Below, piece after piece: positions 10,346 to 23,277 of a DNA stretch of 64,000 bases (positions are counted from its first letter, which is position 1; each line of letters begins with the position of its first letter). The translations under genes and the position numbers were made by a program. Source of the DNA: Ricordea florida. Its lineage: Eukaryota > Cnidaria > Anthozoa > Corallimorpharia > Ricordeidae. The notes below the pieces were generated by a model. The model did not search any database. It was not told the origin of the DNA and saw only the letters and a program-made list of their open reading frames with translations. The stretch is from positions 14,079,588 to 14,143,587 of the forward strand of contig OX453272.1 in NCBI GenBank assembly GCA_949710005.1, given 5' to 3'.

Positions 10346-11305
10346 TTGCACACGTATGCTGCTGTAGCCTCTGACGACAACGAGACCTCTTCGGAAGCAA
10401 TGTGGGCGATGTTCCAACAGAGACATGAACATTGCTTTACTACTGAAGTCTTAAGGAAAGTAAAGACCAACTTGGAAAATGGTAAGGATATTGACCCAGC
10501 TTTGTTAAGAAGGCAGTTGTACATTGGGAGGATGGCGTTTTTTCCGGAATATGTGAGCATGCTTGGATGTAAAAAAACCTTGACTAATGACAAAAAGGCG
10601 AAGCTTACGGGTATTCACATGGCTACCAAGTCCAGAGCCATGACGACTTTAAGAGATTTCCAGAAGAGGAAGTATGGAACACCACCGACCATTATTGGCC
10701 ACCAGGCAACCATTATTGGCCAGCATGCAACCAGGGGCCTCTTACATGCGACACCCCTACAGGATTCCATATTCACACCCTTAACGACTTCACAAGAACA
10801 CGTTGTCGCTGTAGCCGCCATGCACGATCAGAATGATGTTTCTAGTTATGTCAACAGGAACGCTTTCGATGTGGGAGAGGTAGTGGCCTTTCGTGAAACT
10901 GACGGGTTGCCTTTCAATCTGTTGAGAGTCACCCATAACGTATCTCTGCGAAGTCTTGGCCTCCGATCCAGAGTCCGAGGGGACTTTCTTGTTGAAACTG
11001 CACGAGATGATGACAACATTTGTTATTCCCTAGATCCCAACTGGAAGAATGCTTCCACGGTATATGCGCATGTGTTGCGGGATGGAAACGACGGGGTAGT
11101 GACCTTGTTCTTGGAGGAGGCTGTCACAGTGACGGAAACTAAATTCTTGATGTCAACAGAAACATACGGCGAAATTCTGGAGACAGCAGAGCAATTTGAA
11201 GATTCCATCAAGCGAGCATTGCAATCAGATGAATCAAATGAAGACATGTACGAGGAAAGATCCACGGCGGGCACAGAACATGCTGAACCTTCAGAACTGA
11301 AGTGA
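10346..11305 (+). CDS. Array protein, unit 3 (319 codons)
   Basis: Same frame as unit 2, with the first ATG at 10400 and the same 4-bp insertion and EPSELK ending. No substitution relative to unit 2 was noticed within the frame. Confidence 0.45.
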   Translation: MHTYAAVASDDNETSSEAMWAMFQQRHEHCFTTEVLRKVKTNLENGKDIDPALLRRQLYIGRMAFFPEYVSMLGCKKTLTNDKKAKLTGIHMATKSRAMTTLRDFQKRKYGTPPTIIGHQATIIGQHATRGLLHATPLQDSIFTPLTTSQEHVVAVAAMHDQNDVSSYVNRNAFDVGEVVAFRETDGLPFNLLRVTHNVSLRSLGLRSRVRGDFLVETARDDDNICYSLDPNWKNASTVYAHVLRDGNDGVVTLFLEEAVTVTETKFLMSTETYGEILETAEQFEDSIKRALQSDESNEDMYEERSTAGTEHAEPSELK

Positions 11306-11723
11306 TCATGAGGCACAAGAGACTGTGGTATATCAAGATCGTAGGCAAAGAAGAGGCAGAGGGAACAGATATCAAGACATCCGTGCTTGTTTACAATGAG
11401 TTTGATGGCCGTTTTCTGACCTTGGTAAGTCTCAAAATGTTAGTGATCCCACATTGATTCTCGCAGTAACTTTGTTAACTTAATTTACTCTATGCGTGCG
11501 ATAATCCTCTTTCCTCCCTGGACTAAGACAGTTCCTTTAGTTTAGCCACTATAAAGCAGCCACTTGTGGGTAAGGGGATAATGGAAAAACAATAGAAAAA
11601 CCCTCATTTTGGACAACTGGCCATTTTTGTATCGAATAAACGTATGAAAAAAAAAACCAACCCGAAAATAAGCCGACCCAGTGGGAAATTGGCCAACCCA
11701 GTGACGTTTTTTCCGAAAACCCG

Positions 11724-12386
11724 GTGAAGATAAAGATTCCACTGGGTCTGTTACAGAGGGGTGTAACAACGGACCTAAATTATAATGAAAAGCTAACTAT
11801 AGTTAATAATTCTTTAACGACCGTGAAGGTATTATTGCGGAGAGTACCCAATGTTGACATAAGACAACTCTGGTACGCATGCGCCTCGCCTAACAATGAT
11901 TATAAAATAATTCATATAGTGCGGGACCTCAGAGCTGTCATGCCATCATGGAAAAAAAACGGCTCTTACAAAGAAGTGGATCGAAACGAAAGATCCTCAC
12001 TAAAGAACCACCCTAAAGAAGTCTGCAACCAAACTATGAAGAGTTTGAACTTACTGAAATCGTTTCCTTCTCGGCAAAAAAAGGATTACAAACTGGTTCG
12101 TTACGAGGATATGGCCGTCAATCCGCTCAAAGTCCTAAGCAGGGTTTACGAATTCGCGGGCATTCCAGTTGGCGACAGTGTGAAGGAATGGCTGCGTAAC
12201 GCTACACACCCCAGCGTTCAAAAAATGAGACAGGGAATGAAACAGTTTTAGGGTTATACACACCGTCAAAGATTCTATGGCTGTGCTGAACAACTGGCGT
12301 AAAAGTGCTGATCCTTTAGAAGTGAAAATTGTTGAAGAAAACTGTGATGGACCTTATGGGTTACACGCCATCAAACGGCTCCATAC
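11724..12386 (+). pseudogene. Sulfotransferase-like fragment, unit 3
   Basis: Same as unit 1 fragment, same frameshift near 12237. Confidence 0.75.
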
Positions 12387-12404
12387 GCTCGTTGTCGATA
12401 AAGG

Positions 12405-13036
12405 ATGTACCTTATTTATTTACAGAACAGTACGAGGTACAAAACTGGTTGTGATCGTTACTTTCTCACCCGCTTCAAAGACACAGTCACACTCCCGTTA
12501 AGCTCTTGGGAATACCGAAGACTAAGTCTCCTTGGAAAAATCACACTGTTACAAAGCTTAATTGCCTCCCAGCTTGAATATCTTCTGTTGTCCTTGCCAA
12601 CAAACCATCGTGCCCTTGAACAAATCAATAATTTGTTTATGATGATATGATGATATGATTAGTGATTACTCAAAAAGCGGATTAAGGATGATTAATATAA
12701 AATCCTTCAATATGGCTCTTAAATCTGCTGGGGTAAAAAATACCTTGACCCGACAAACTAAGGAAAATGGAAATCAGTTTTTAACTCTAACCTATAATAT
12801 TTTGGTGTACCCGCTATTTTTAAAGGCAATCTCAACAAAGATGACTTGAATTATATCCTAACGTATCGGACCTTTTCACAAAGGAAATCGTGAAGATTTG
12901 GTCAGAAATAAATTATGAAGCAAATATTCAATCCGACGACTGCTACTTCTCCATGAGCTTGTGGCATAACCTTTTAGTTAGAATTGATAAAAAAACCAAT
13001 ATATTACCAGCAATGGTGCACAAGAGACATCCAAAC
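12405..13036 (+). pseudogene. LINE tail, unit 3
   Basis: Copy of the unit 1 LINE tail without noticed changes. Confidence 0.65.
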
Positions 13037-13038
13037 AG

Positions 13039-13998
13039 TTGCACACGTATGCTGCTGTAGCCTCTGACGACAACGAGACCTCTTCGGAAGCAATGTGGGC
13101 GATGTTCCAACAGAGACATGAACATTGCTTTACTACTGAAGTCTTAAGGAAAGTAAAGACCAACTTGGAAAATGGTAAGGATATTGACCCAGCTTTGTTA
13201 AGAAGGCAGTTGTACATTGGGAGGATGGCGTTTTTTCCGGAATATGTGAGCATGCTTGGATGTAAAAAAACCTTGACTAATGACAAAAAGGCGAAGCTTA
13301 CGGGTATTCACATGGCTACCAAGTCCAGAGCCATGACGACTTTAAGAGATTTCCAGAAGAGGAAGTATGGAACACCACCGACCATTATTGGCCACCAGGC
13401 AACCATTATTGGCCAGCATGCAACCAGGGGCCTCTTACATGCGACACCCCTACAGGATTCCATATTCACACCCTTAACGACTTCACAAGAACACGTTGTC
13501 GCTGTAGCCGCCATGCACGATCAGAATGATGTTTCTAGTTATGTCAACAGGAACGCTTTCGATGTGGGAGAGGTAGTGGCCTTTCGTGAAACTGACGGGT
13601 TGCCTTTCAATCTGTTGAGAGTCACCCATAACGTATCTCTGCGAAGTCTTGGCCTCCGATCCAGAGTCCGAGGGGACTTTCTTGTTGAAACTGCACGAGA
13701 TGATGACAACATTTGTTATTCCCTAGATCCCAACTGGAAGAATGCTTCCACGGTATATGCGCATGTGTTGCGGGATGGAAACGACGGGGTAGTGACCTTG
13801 TTCTTGGAGGAGGCTGTCACAGTGACGGAAACTAAATTCTTGATGTCAACAGAAACATACGGCGAAATTCTGGAGACAGCAGAGCAATTTGAAGATTCCA
13901 TCAAGCGAGCATTGCAATCAGATGAATCAAATGAAGACATGTACGAGGAAAGATCCACGGCGGGCACAGAACATGCTGAACCTTCAGAACTGAAGTGA
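13039..13998 (+). CDS. Array protein, unit 4 (319 codons)
   Basis: Same frame as unit 2, first ATG at 13093, S-type ending. No differences noticed within the frame. Confidence 0.45.
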   Translation: MHTYAAVASDDNETSSEAMWAMFQQRHEHCFTTEVLRKVKTNLENGKDIDPALLRRQLYIGRMAFFPEYVSMLGCKKTLTNDKKAKLTGIHMATKSRAMTTLRDFQKRKYGTPPTIIGHQATIIGQHATRGLLHATPLQDSIFTPLTTSQEHVVAVAAMHDQNDVSSYVNRNAFDVGEVVAFRETDGLPFNLLRVTHNVSLRSLGLRSRVRGDFLVETARDDDNICYSLDPNWKNASTVYAHVLRDGNDGVVTLFLEEAVTVTETKFLMSTETYGEILETAEQFEDSIKRALQSDESNEDMYEERSTAGTEHAEPSELK

Positions 13999-14416
13999 TC
14001 ATGAGGCACAAGAGACTGTGGTATATCAAGATCGTAGGCAAAGAAGAGGCAGAGGGAACAGATATCAAGACATCCGTGCTTGTTTACAATGAGTTTGATG
14101 GCCGTTTTCTGACCTTGGTAAGTCTCAAAATGTTAGTGATCCCACATTGATTCTCGCAGTAACTTTGTTAACTTAATTTACTCTATGCGTGCGATAATCC
14201 TCTTTCCTCCCTGGACTAAGACAGTTCCTTTAGTTTAGCCACTATAAAGCAGCCACTTGTGGGTAAGGGGATAATGGAAAAACAATAGAAAAACCCTCAT
14301 TTTGGACAACTGGCCATTTTTGTATCGAATAAACGTATGAAAAAAAAAACCAACCCGAAAATAAGCCGACCCAGTGGGAAATTGGCCAACCCAGTGACGT
14401 TTTTTCCGAAAACCCG

Positions 14417-15079
14417 GTGAAGATAAAGATTCCACTGGGTCTGTTACAGAGGGGTGTAACAACGGACCTAAATTATAATGAAAAGCTAACTATAGTTAAT
14501 AATTCTTTAACGACCGTGAAGGTATTATTGCGGAGAGTACCCAATGTTGACATAAGACAACTCTGGTACGCATGCGCCTCGCCTAACAATGATTATAAAA
14601 TAATTCATATAGTGCGGGACCTCAGAGCTGTCATGCCATCATGGAAAAAAAACGGCTCTTACAAAGAAGTGGATCGAAACGAAAGATCCTCACTAAAGAA
14701 CCACCCTAAAGAAGTCTGCAACCAAACTATGAAGAGTTTGAACTTACTGAAATCGTTTCCTTCTCGGCAAAAAAAGGATTACAAACTGGTTCGTTACGAG
14801 GATATGGCCGTCAATCCGCTCAAAGTCCTAAGCAGGGTTTACGAATTCGCGGGCATTCCAGTTGGCGACAGTGTGAAGGAATGGCTGCGTAACGCTACAC
14901 ACCCCAGCGTTCAAAAAATGAGACAGGGAATGAAACAGTTTTAGGGTTATACACACCGTCAAAGATTCTATGGCTGTGCTGAACAACTGGCGTAAAAGTG
15001 CTGATCCTTTAGAAGTGAAAATTGTTGAAGAAAACTGTGATGGACCTTATGGGTTACACGCCATCAAACGGCTCCATAC
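14417..15079 (+). pseudogene. Sulfotransferase-like fragment, unit 4
   Basis: Same as unit 1 fragment, same frameshift near 14930. Confidence 0.75.
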
Positions 15080-15097
15080 GCTCGTTGTCGATAAAGG

Positions 15098-15729
15098 ATG
15101 TACCTTATTTATTTACAGAACAGTACGAGGTACAAAACTGGTTGTGATCGTTACTTTCTCACCCGCTTCAAAGACACAGTCACACTCCCGTTAAGCTCTT
15201 GGGAATACCGAAGACTAAGTCTCCTTGGAAAAATCACACTGTTACAAAGCTTAATTGCCTCCCAGCTTGAATATCTTCTGTTGTCCTTGCCAACAAACCA
15301 TCGTGCCCTTGAACAAATCAATAATTTGTTTATGATGATATGATGATATGATTAGTGATTACTCAAAAAGCGGATTAAGGATGATTAATATAAAATCCTT
15401 CAATATGGCTCTTAAATCTGCTGGGGTAAAAAATACCTTGACCCGACAAACTAAGGAAAATGGAAATCAGTTTTTAACTCTAACCTATAATATTTTGGTG
15501 TACCCGCTATTTTTAAAGGCAATCTCAACAAAGATGACTTGAATTATATCCTAACGTATCGGACCTTTTCACAAAGGAAATCGTGAAGATTTGGTCAGAA
15601 ATAAATTATGAAGCAAATATTCAATCCGACGACTGCTACTTCTCCATGAGCTTGTGGCATAACCTTTTAGTTAGAATTGATAAAAAAACCAATATATTAC
15701 CAGCAATGGTGCACAAGAGACATCCAAAC
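15098..15729 (+). pseudogene. LINE tail, unit 4
   Basis: Copy of the unit 1 LINE tail without noticed changes. Confidence 0.65.
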
Positions 15730-15731
15730 AG

Positions 15732-16781
15732 TTGCACACGTATGCTGCTGTAGCCTCTGACGACAACGAGACCTCTTCGGAAGCAATGTGGGCGATGTTC
15801 CAACAGAGACATGAACATTGCTTTACTACTGAAGTCTTAAGGAAAGTAAAGACCAACTTGGAAAATGGTAAGGATATTGACCCAGCTTTGTTAAGAAGGC
15901 AGTTGTACATTGGGAGGATGGCGTTTTTTCCGGAATATGTGAGCATGCTTGGATGTAAAAAAACCTTGACTAATGACAAAAAGGCGAAGCTTACGGGTAT
16001 TCACATGGCTACCAAGTCCAGAGCCATGACGACTTTAAGAGATTTCCAGAAGAGGAAGTATGGAACACCACCGACCATTATTGGCCACCAGGCAACCATT
16101 ATTGGCCAGCATGCAACCAGGGGCCTCTTACATGCGACACCCCTACAGGATTCCATATTCACACCCTTAACGACTTCACAAGAACACGTTGTCGCTGTAG
16201 CCGCCATGCACGATCAGAATGATGTTTCTAGTTATGTCAACAGGAACGCTTTCGATGTGGGAGAGGTAGTGGCCTTTCGTGAAACTGACGGGTTGCCTTT
16301 CAATCTGTTGAGAGTCACCCATAACGTATCTCTGCGAAGTCTTGGCCTCCGATCCAGAGTCCGAGGGGACTTTCTTGTTGAAACTGCACGAGATGATGAC
16401 AACATTTGTTATTCCCTAGATCCCAACTGGAAGAATGCTTCCACGGTATATGCGCATGTGTTGCGGGATGGAAACGACGGGGTAGTGACCTTGTTCTTGG
16501 AGGAGGCTGTCACAGTGACGGAAACTAAATTCTTGATGTCAACAGAAACATACGGCGAAATTCTGGAGACAGCAGAGCAATTTGAAGATTCCATCAAGCG
16601 AGCATTGCAATCAGATGAATCAAATGAAGACATGTACGAGGAAAGATCCACGGCGGGCACAGAACATGCTGAACCTTCAGAAAGTGATCATGAGGCACAA
16701 GAGACTGTAGTATATCAAGATCGTAGGCAAAGAAGAGGCAGAGGGAACAGATATCAAGACATCATTGCTTGTTTACGATGA
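15732..16781 (+). CDS. Array protein, unit 5 (349 codons, L-type ending)
   Basis: Same protein as in S units but without the 4-bp insertion, so the frame continues through SDHEAQETVVYQDRRQRRG to a stop at 16781. The extra tail is basic (RRQRRGRGNR), unlike the acidic stretch before it. The L insert begins 85 bp after the stop, beyond a GTAAGT donor-like site. First ATG at 15786. Confidence 0.45.
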   Translation: MHTYAAVASDDNETSSEAMWAMFQQRHEHCFTTEVLRKVKTNLENGKDIDPALLRRQLYIGRMAFFPEYVSMLGCKKTLTNDKKAKLTGIHMATKSRAMTTLRDFQKRKYGTPPTIIGHQATIIGQHATRGLLHATPLQDSIFTPLTTSQEHVVAVAAMHDQNDVSSYVNRNAFDVGEVVAFRETDGLPFNLLRVTHNVSLRSLGLRSRVRGDFLVETARDDDNICYSLDPNWKNASTVYAHVLRDGNDGVVTLFLEEAVTVTETKFLMSTETYGEILETAEQFEDSIKRALQSDESNEDMYEERSTAGTEHAEPSESDHEAQETVVYQDRRQRRGRGNRYQDIIACLR

Positions 16782-16865
16782 GTTTGATGGCCGTTTTCTG
16801 ACCCTGGTAAGTCTCAAAAAGGTTAGTGATCCCACATTGATTCTCGCAGTAACTTTGTTAACTTA

Positions 16866-19663
16866 GTTCCTCGCGAAGCGAGGCCGAAGGCCGAGCGTAG
16901 CGAGGTTGCTAATCGTGTCGCCTTCGGTCAGACCACGTGGCTTGCAAGCCCGAGTAAATCGAGCCGAGAGTTTTTATATATGTATATATATTTTAAAGGT
17001 GTCCGTTCGCAGGCGTGGTTACCAGGCCACAGTAACGCATTTGACAAATTGCTGAATTTCCGCCATTGCGTATTCGGTGATGTCCTTTTGAAAATAATGT
17101 AAATTTTGTGGAAGCCGATTTCACTCGTCCTGGAAGTACATCCCAGCCAGAAGATCTCCGAGATATACAAGAAAAAGCAGCAAGACATCGTAGTCGAGTA
17201 AGTTCGAATACCGTGAAAATGAACACAAGGAAAGCACGACTCAAAGCACAGCCAGAGATACGACGGTATGGAGAATAACAACATACATCCCAGCAAAGAG
17301 AACAACTGCTCGCCCCAAAAAAGGCAAACGAAACAGCAGGGAAAAGGACCAGGAATTCAACAAAGTTAATTTTGGTATTGAATGTGTCATTGATAGAAAT
17401 ACAGGACAAGGGCGAACGATTACATAACGAAATATACTGGCGAACTAAATTTAGAGAAACTACTTTGAAGGGAAACCGAGGAGGAACGACTTCAACGATT
17501 AGAGATGTCTCTGCAAAATAATTCTATTATTCTAAAAACGGAATCGGAAGACGAGCAACATATTGCAGGAGGATGTATGAAGGTATTTTTCGTAATAAAA
17601 CGATAGCCTTTCCATTTTGAAGAAATTCCCAACACAGAGAACTGCAGTTGTGATAGCAGTCATTTATAACTATGTGATCTGATATCATTGCAACAGTGAA
17701 AATATTGTAAATTATCTTGATCTAGCCGTTATGTTAGGCATTTTCAACAGAATAGATACCCAGTGTCACTAAGTACTGTATTCTCTGATTGAAAGGTTTC
17801 AGTAATAGTGCGTGGGGACAGACAAGTTTCATAGCCTTTTTACAATGGGTCAGTTTTACCTTACAGTTCTATGAGCCCTTGATAAAATTGCTATCTAGGA
17901 CCCCTGCCCTTTTCCCACAAATGAAAAGTTCATTTAAGCCCTAATTTGCAAAATTATACATAACATATTAACTTTGTTACTTACTGCTGTTCATTTTTAT
18001 GATATCAAATACCAATATTTAATAACAACCACAACATACAGTTCACCTTTTACACTGGAAAAACTATAAAGAAGAAACTAAAGTATGTAATGTCAAAATG
18101 TTTATGATCTTTCTCATATATTCATTGCAAGTGTGCTGTATATAGTAACAATTGTTTCAAGGTTCATAAATGCCCAATGCTTTCAATCATGATTTTCCAA
18201 ACTAGCTTTATGGACAAATGACTGCACTAGATTCTAAGCCTTAAAGAAGAAATGACATTCTTTAGAGCTGTTTTGATTACCACCACCTCTGATGGAAAGC
18301 CTGTCAAGAAGATTTTTGTATTGCTTGTAGTAGTAGAGGAACAATACTCTTACCCAGATAAGGACATACATTCCATCCCATAACAATATACATTAAGAAA
18401 AACATAAAAACATATAACAATAATAATAAAAATATCAATACCAGTAATTTATAATAATAGTAATAATACTGATAATAATATAATAATAGTGCTTCTCATT
18501 ACTATATGTCATTGGTTACAGTTCAATACCTCGAGCTGCTTTGACTTTTTTTATGAAATACCATACTATTAAATCTTTCTTCTCCAGTTGTTATAATTGA
18601 GATTTTCATATATTCAAAATCATATACTATTCTTTAGTTGGGTATGGATATTTTGGCTGTTTCTGTAACAGCACAATTAAACTTTCATGTGGTAGATACT
18701 ATTGACTGCTTGATGTTGATTTTGCATTAATTTTTTTACAGGAGTATGTCATTTAGTGCAGCCATTTTTTTCAGCACATGAAGATTTCAATAACTCTTTC
18801 TTACATTATTTTTATGATTACCTAAAAAAAGCACAGCCACATACTATACAGTAGGCACTCTCTATTACCAAACCTTTATTCAAAGTTTTTGTAGAATCCA
18901 ATTATTTTACCCTCAATTTTTTTATGTAATGACATTGTATCTCTAACTTCTGTTGATATGGCATCTCTTTTGAGGGAAGAGCAATTTTTCTATCTGTTAC
19001 TGGGAGTACCATTCCAACTGCAGAGAGCAAACAAATTGAAACGTGCACTATTCATAATGCTCTCAATTGTGGTTACCTAGGAATGAAATAATGACTGCAG
19101 TAGACAATAAAATATCTAATCAGAAGACTCTTCTTACAATGAATCTCATGATAACAATAGAGCATAAACAAAAAAACTTGGCGCATTCAACTCATCCTCG
19201 GATATTGCTTTTAAAAGTGATGTACAACAAAGCGGACAAAGCAGTAAGGACTAAGAAAATAAAACTAAAATAAAAAACAGGTTTTTACGCTGTGGTAAAC
19301 ACAAGCACTAATATCAGTTCTTCAAGATTTCACTTGCAAAAGATTTACAATAATTTTTAATTTGTTTTAAGTGAATATTATTGTCATACTTCATAAACTC
19401 TGTATTCCGTGTAAGGATAACAGATAATGTTACTTCTATTCCTTCTGGTGCAATCTCAGTGGCAGTGAAAGAGCTAAATGAAGTTAACTTTTTAAGCACT
19501 GTGTTGAGCGGTATACTGATCATGTCATTTGCACAGGGTGTCAATAATTGTGTACCAAACAAAGCATAACGAATATAGTAATGGGGATTAGGATAATAGC
19601 TAAAGGCATTTTCACTTCTTCAAAAACTAGCTTCGCGAGGTTTTGCGGGAGTCGTATTTCTAG
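16866..19663 (+). mobile_element. L insert, copy in unit 5 (2,798 bp, unclassified repeat)
   Basis: Present in L units and absent from S units at the same place (after AACTTA, before TTTACTCTATG). Left edge is a hairpin cluster: stem CCTCGC with loop GAA (16869-16883), then stem GGCC with loop GAA (16882-16892), then GCGTAGC. The right edge has CTAGCTTCGCGAGG, and CCTCGCGAAGC occurs in inverted orientation at both ends, so short terminal inverted repeats are possible. A target duplication is not clear (at most TA). Near the left it has degenerate plus-strand coding: FTRPGSTSQPEDLRDIQE, VSSNTVKMNTRKARLK, and LQRLEMSLQNNS in other frames. From 17600 to 19300 it is AT-rich with (TAA)n tracts and no gene seen. 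A diverged relative lies at 36885-40385. Confidence 0.7.
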
Positions 19664-19903
19664 TTTACTCTATGCGTGCGATAATCCTCTTTCCTCCCTG
19701 GACTAAGACAGTTCCTTTAGTTTAGCCACTATAAAGCAGCCACTTGTGGGTAAGGGGATAATGGGAAAACAATAGAAAAACCTTCATTTTGGACAACTGG
19801 CCATTTTTGTATCGAATAAACGTATGAAAAAAAAAACCAACCCGAAAATAAGCCGACCCAGTGGGAAATTGGCCAACCCAGTGACGTTTTTTCCGAAAAC
19901 CCG

Positions 19904-20566
19904 GTGAAGATAAAGATTCCACTGGGTCTGTTACAGAGGGGTGTAACAACGGACCTAAATTATAATGAAAAGCTAACTATAGTTAATAATTCTTTAACGA
20001 CCGTGAAGGTATTATTGCGGAGAGTACCCAATGTTGACATAAGACAACTCTGGTACGCATGCGCCTCGCCTAACAATGATTATAAAATAATTCATATAGT
20101 GCGGGACCTCAGAGCTGTCATGCCATCATGGAAAAAAAACGGCTCTTACAAAGAAGTGGATCGAAACGAAAGATCCTCACTAAAGAACCACCCTAAAGAA
20201 GTCTGCAACCAAACTATGAAGAGTTTGAACTTACTGAAATCGTTTCCTTCTCGGCAAAAAAAGGATTACAAACTGGTTCGTTACGAGGATATGGCCGTCA
20301 ATCCGCTCAAAGTCCTAAGCAGGGTTTACGAATTCGCGGGCATTCCAGTTGGCGACAGTGTGAAGGAATGGCTGCGTAACGCTACACACCCCAGCGTTCA
20401 AAAAATGAGACAGGGAATGAAACAGTTTTAGGGTTATACACACCGTCAAAGATTCTATGGCTGTGCTGAACAACTGGCGTAAAAGTGCTGATCCTTTAGA
20501 AGTGAAAATTGTTGAAGAAAACTGTGATGGACCTTATGGGTTACACGCCATCAAACGGCTCCATAC
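19904..20566 (+). pseudogene. Sulfotransferase-like fragment, unit 5
   Basis: Same as unit 1 fragment and frameshift; here it is separated from the array ORF of its unit by the L insert. Confidence 0.75.
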
Positions 20567-20584
20567 GCTCGTTGTCGATAAAGG

Positions 20585-21216
20585 ATGTACCTTATTTATT
20601 TACAGAACAGTACGAGGTACAAAACTGGTTGTGATCGTTACTTTCTCACCCGCTTCAAAGACACAGTCACACTCCCGTTAAGCTCTTGGGAATACCGAAG
20701 ACTAAGTCTCCTTGGAAAAATCACACTGTTACAAAGCTTAATTGCCTCCCAGCTTGAATATCTTCTGTTGTCCTTGCCAACAAACCATCGTGCCCTTGAA
20801 CAAATCAATAATTTGTTTATGATGATATGATGATATGATTAGTGATTACTCAAAAAGCGGATTAAGGATGATTAATATAAAATCCTTCAATATGGCTCTT
20901 AAATCTGCTGGGGTAAAAAATACCTTGACCCGACAAACTAAGGAAAATGGAAATCAGTTTTTAACTCTAACCTATAATATTTTGGTGTACCCGCTATTTT
21001 TAAAGGCAATCTCAACAAAGATGACTTGAATTATATCCTAACGTATCGGACCTTTTCACAAAGGAAATCGTGAAGATTTGGTCAGAAATAAATTATGAAG
21101 CAAATATTCAATCCGACGACTGCTACTTCTCCATGAGCTTGTGGCATAACCTTTTAGTTAGAATTGATAAAAAAACCAATATATTACCAGCAATGGTGCA
21201 CAAGAGACATCCAAAC
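20585..21216 (+). pseudogene. LINE tail, unit 5
   Basis: Copy of the unit 1 LINE tail without noticed changes. Confidence 0.65.
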
Positions 21217-21218
21217 AG

Positions 21219-22178
21219 TTGCACACGTATGCTGCTGTAGCCTCTGACGACAACGAGACCTCTTCGGAAGCAATGTGGGCGATGTTCCAACAGAGACATG
21301 AACATTGCTTTACTACTGAAGTCTTAAGGAAAGTAAAGACCAACTTGGAAAATGGTAAGGATATTGACCCAGCTTTGTTAAGAAGGCAGTTGTACATTGG
21401 GAGGATGGCGTTTTTTCCGGAATATGTGAGCATGCTTGGATGTAAAAAAACCTTGACTAATGACAAAAAGGCGAAGCTTACGGGTATTCACATGGCTACC
21501 AAGTCCAGAGCCATGACGACTTTAAGAGATTTCCAGAAGAGGAAGTATGGAACACCACCGACCATTATTGGCCACCAGGCAACCATTATTGGCCAGCATG
21601 CAACCAGGGGCCTCTTACATGCGACACCCCTACAGGATTCCATATTCACACCCTTAACGACTTCACAAGAACACGTTGTCGCTGTAGCCGCCATGCACGA
21701 TCAGAATGATGTTTCTAGTTATGTCAACAGGAACGCTTTCGATGTGGGAGAGGTAGTGGCCTTTCGTGAAACTGACGGGTTGCCTTTCAATCTGTTGAGA
21801 GTCACCCATAACGTATCTCTGCGAAGTCTTGGCCTCCGATCCAGAGTCCGAGGGGACTTTCTTGTTGAAACTGCACGAGATGATGACAACATTTGTTATT
21901 CCCTAGATCCCAACTGGAAGAATGCTTCCACGGTATATGCGCATGTGTTGCGGGATGGAAACGACGGGGTAGTGACCTTGTTCTTGGAGGAGGCTGTCAC
22001 AGTGACGGAAACTAAATTCTTGATGTCAACAGAAACATACGGCGAAATTCTGGAGACAGCAGAGCAATTTGAAGATTCCATCAAGCGAGCATTGCAATCA
22101 GATGAATCAAATGAAGACATGTACGAGGAAAGATCCACGGCGGGCACAGAACATGCTGAACCTTCAGAACTGAAGTGA
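21219..22178 (+). CDS. Array protein, unit 6 (319 codons)
   Basis: S-type copy between two L units, first ATG at 21273, with the 4-bp insertion and EPSELK ending. Its position inside a run of L units is evidence for unequal exchange between unit types. Confidence 0.45.
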   Translation: MHTYAAVASDDNETSSEAMWAMFQQRHEHCFTTEVLRKVKTNLENGKDIDPALLRRQLYIGRMAFFPEYVSMLGCKKTLTNDKKAKLTGIHMATKSRAMTTLRDFQKRKYGTPPTIIGHQATIIGQHATRGLLHATPLQDSIFTPLTTSQEHVVAVAAMHDQNDVSSYVNRNAFDVGEVVAFRETDGLPFNLLRVTHNVSLRSLGLRSRVRGDFLVETARDDDNICYSLDPNWKNASTVYAHVLRDGNDGVVTLFLEEAVTVTETKFLMSTETYGEILETAEQFEDSIKRALQSDESNEDMYEERSTAGTEHAEPSELK

Positions 22179-22596
22179 TCATGAGGCACAAGAGACTGTG
22201 GTATATCAAGATCGTAGGCAAAGAAGAGGCAGAGGGAACAGATATCAAGACATCCGTGCTTGTTTACAATGAGTTTGATGGCCGTTTTCTGACCTTGGTA
22301 AGTCTCAAAATGTTAGTGATCCCACATTGATTCTCGCAGTAACTTTGTTAACTTAATTTACTCTATGCGTGCGATAATCCTCTTTCCTCCCTGGACTAAG
22401 ACAGTTCCTTTAGTTTAGCCACTATAAAGCAGCCACTTGTGGGTAAGGGGATAATGGAAAAACAATAGAAAAACCCTCATTTTGGACAACTGGCCATTTT
22501 TGTATCGAATAAACGTATGAAAAAAAAAACCAACCCGAAAATAAGCCGACCCAGTGGGAAATTGGCCAACCCAGTGACGTTTTTTCCGAAAACCCG

Positions 22597-23259
22597 GTGA
22601 AGATAAAGATTCCACTGGGTCTGTTACAGAGGGGTGTAACAACGGACCTAAATTATAATGAAAAGCTAACTATAGTTAATAATTCTTTAACGACCGTGAA
22701 GGTATTATTGCGGAGAGTACCCAATGTTGACATAAGACAACTCTGGTACGCATGCGCCTCGCCTAACAATGATTATAAAATAATTCATATAGTGCGGGAC
22801 CTCAGAGCTGTCATGCCATCATGGAAAAAAAACGGCTCTTACAAAGAAGTGGATCGAAACGAAAGATCCTCACTAAAGAACCACCCTAAAGAAGTCTGCA
22901 ACCAAACTATGAAGAGTTTGAACTTACTGAAATCGTTTCCTTCTCGGCAAAAAAAGGATTACAAACTGGTTCGTTACGAGGATATGGCCGTCAATCCGCT
23001 CAAAGTCCTAAGCAGGGTTTACGAATTCGCGGGCATTCCAGTTGGCGACAGTGTGAAGGAATGGCTGCGTAACGCTACACACCCCAGCGTTCAAAAAATG
23101 AGACAGGGAATGAAACAGTTTTAGGGTTATACACACCGTCAAAGATTCTATGGCTGTGCTGAACAACTGGCGTAAAAGTGCTGATCCTTTAGAAGTGAAA
23201 ATTGTTGAAGAAAACTGTGATGGACCTTATGGGTTACACGCCATCAAACGGCTCCATAC
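22597..23259 (+). pseudogene. Sulfotransferase-like fragment, unit 6
   Basis: Same as unit 1 fragment, same frameshift near 23110. Confidence 0.75.
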
Positions 23260-23277
23260 GCTCGTTGTCGATAAAGG

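Noticed and set aside
16928-17409. Two overlapping minus-strand ORFs of 125 and 138 codons in each L insert
   Set aside because: They are Cys/Ser/Phe-rich complements of the plus-strand coding remnant (the strand with the RPGSTSQPEDLRDIQE reading) and show no family resemblance.
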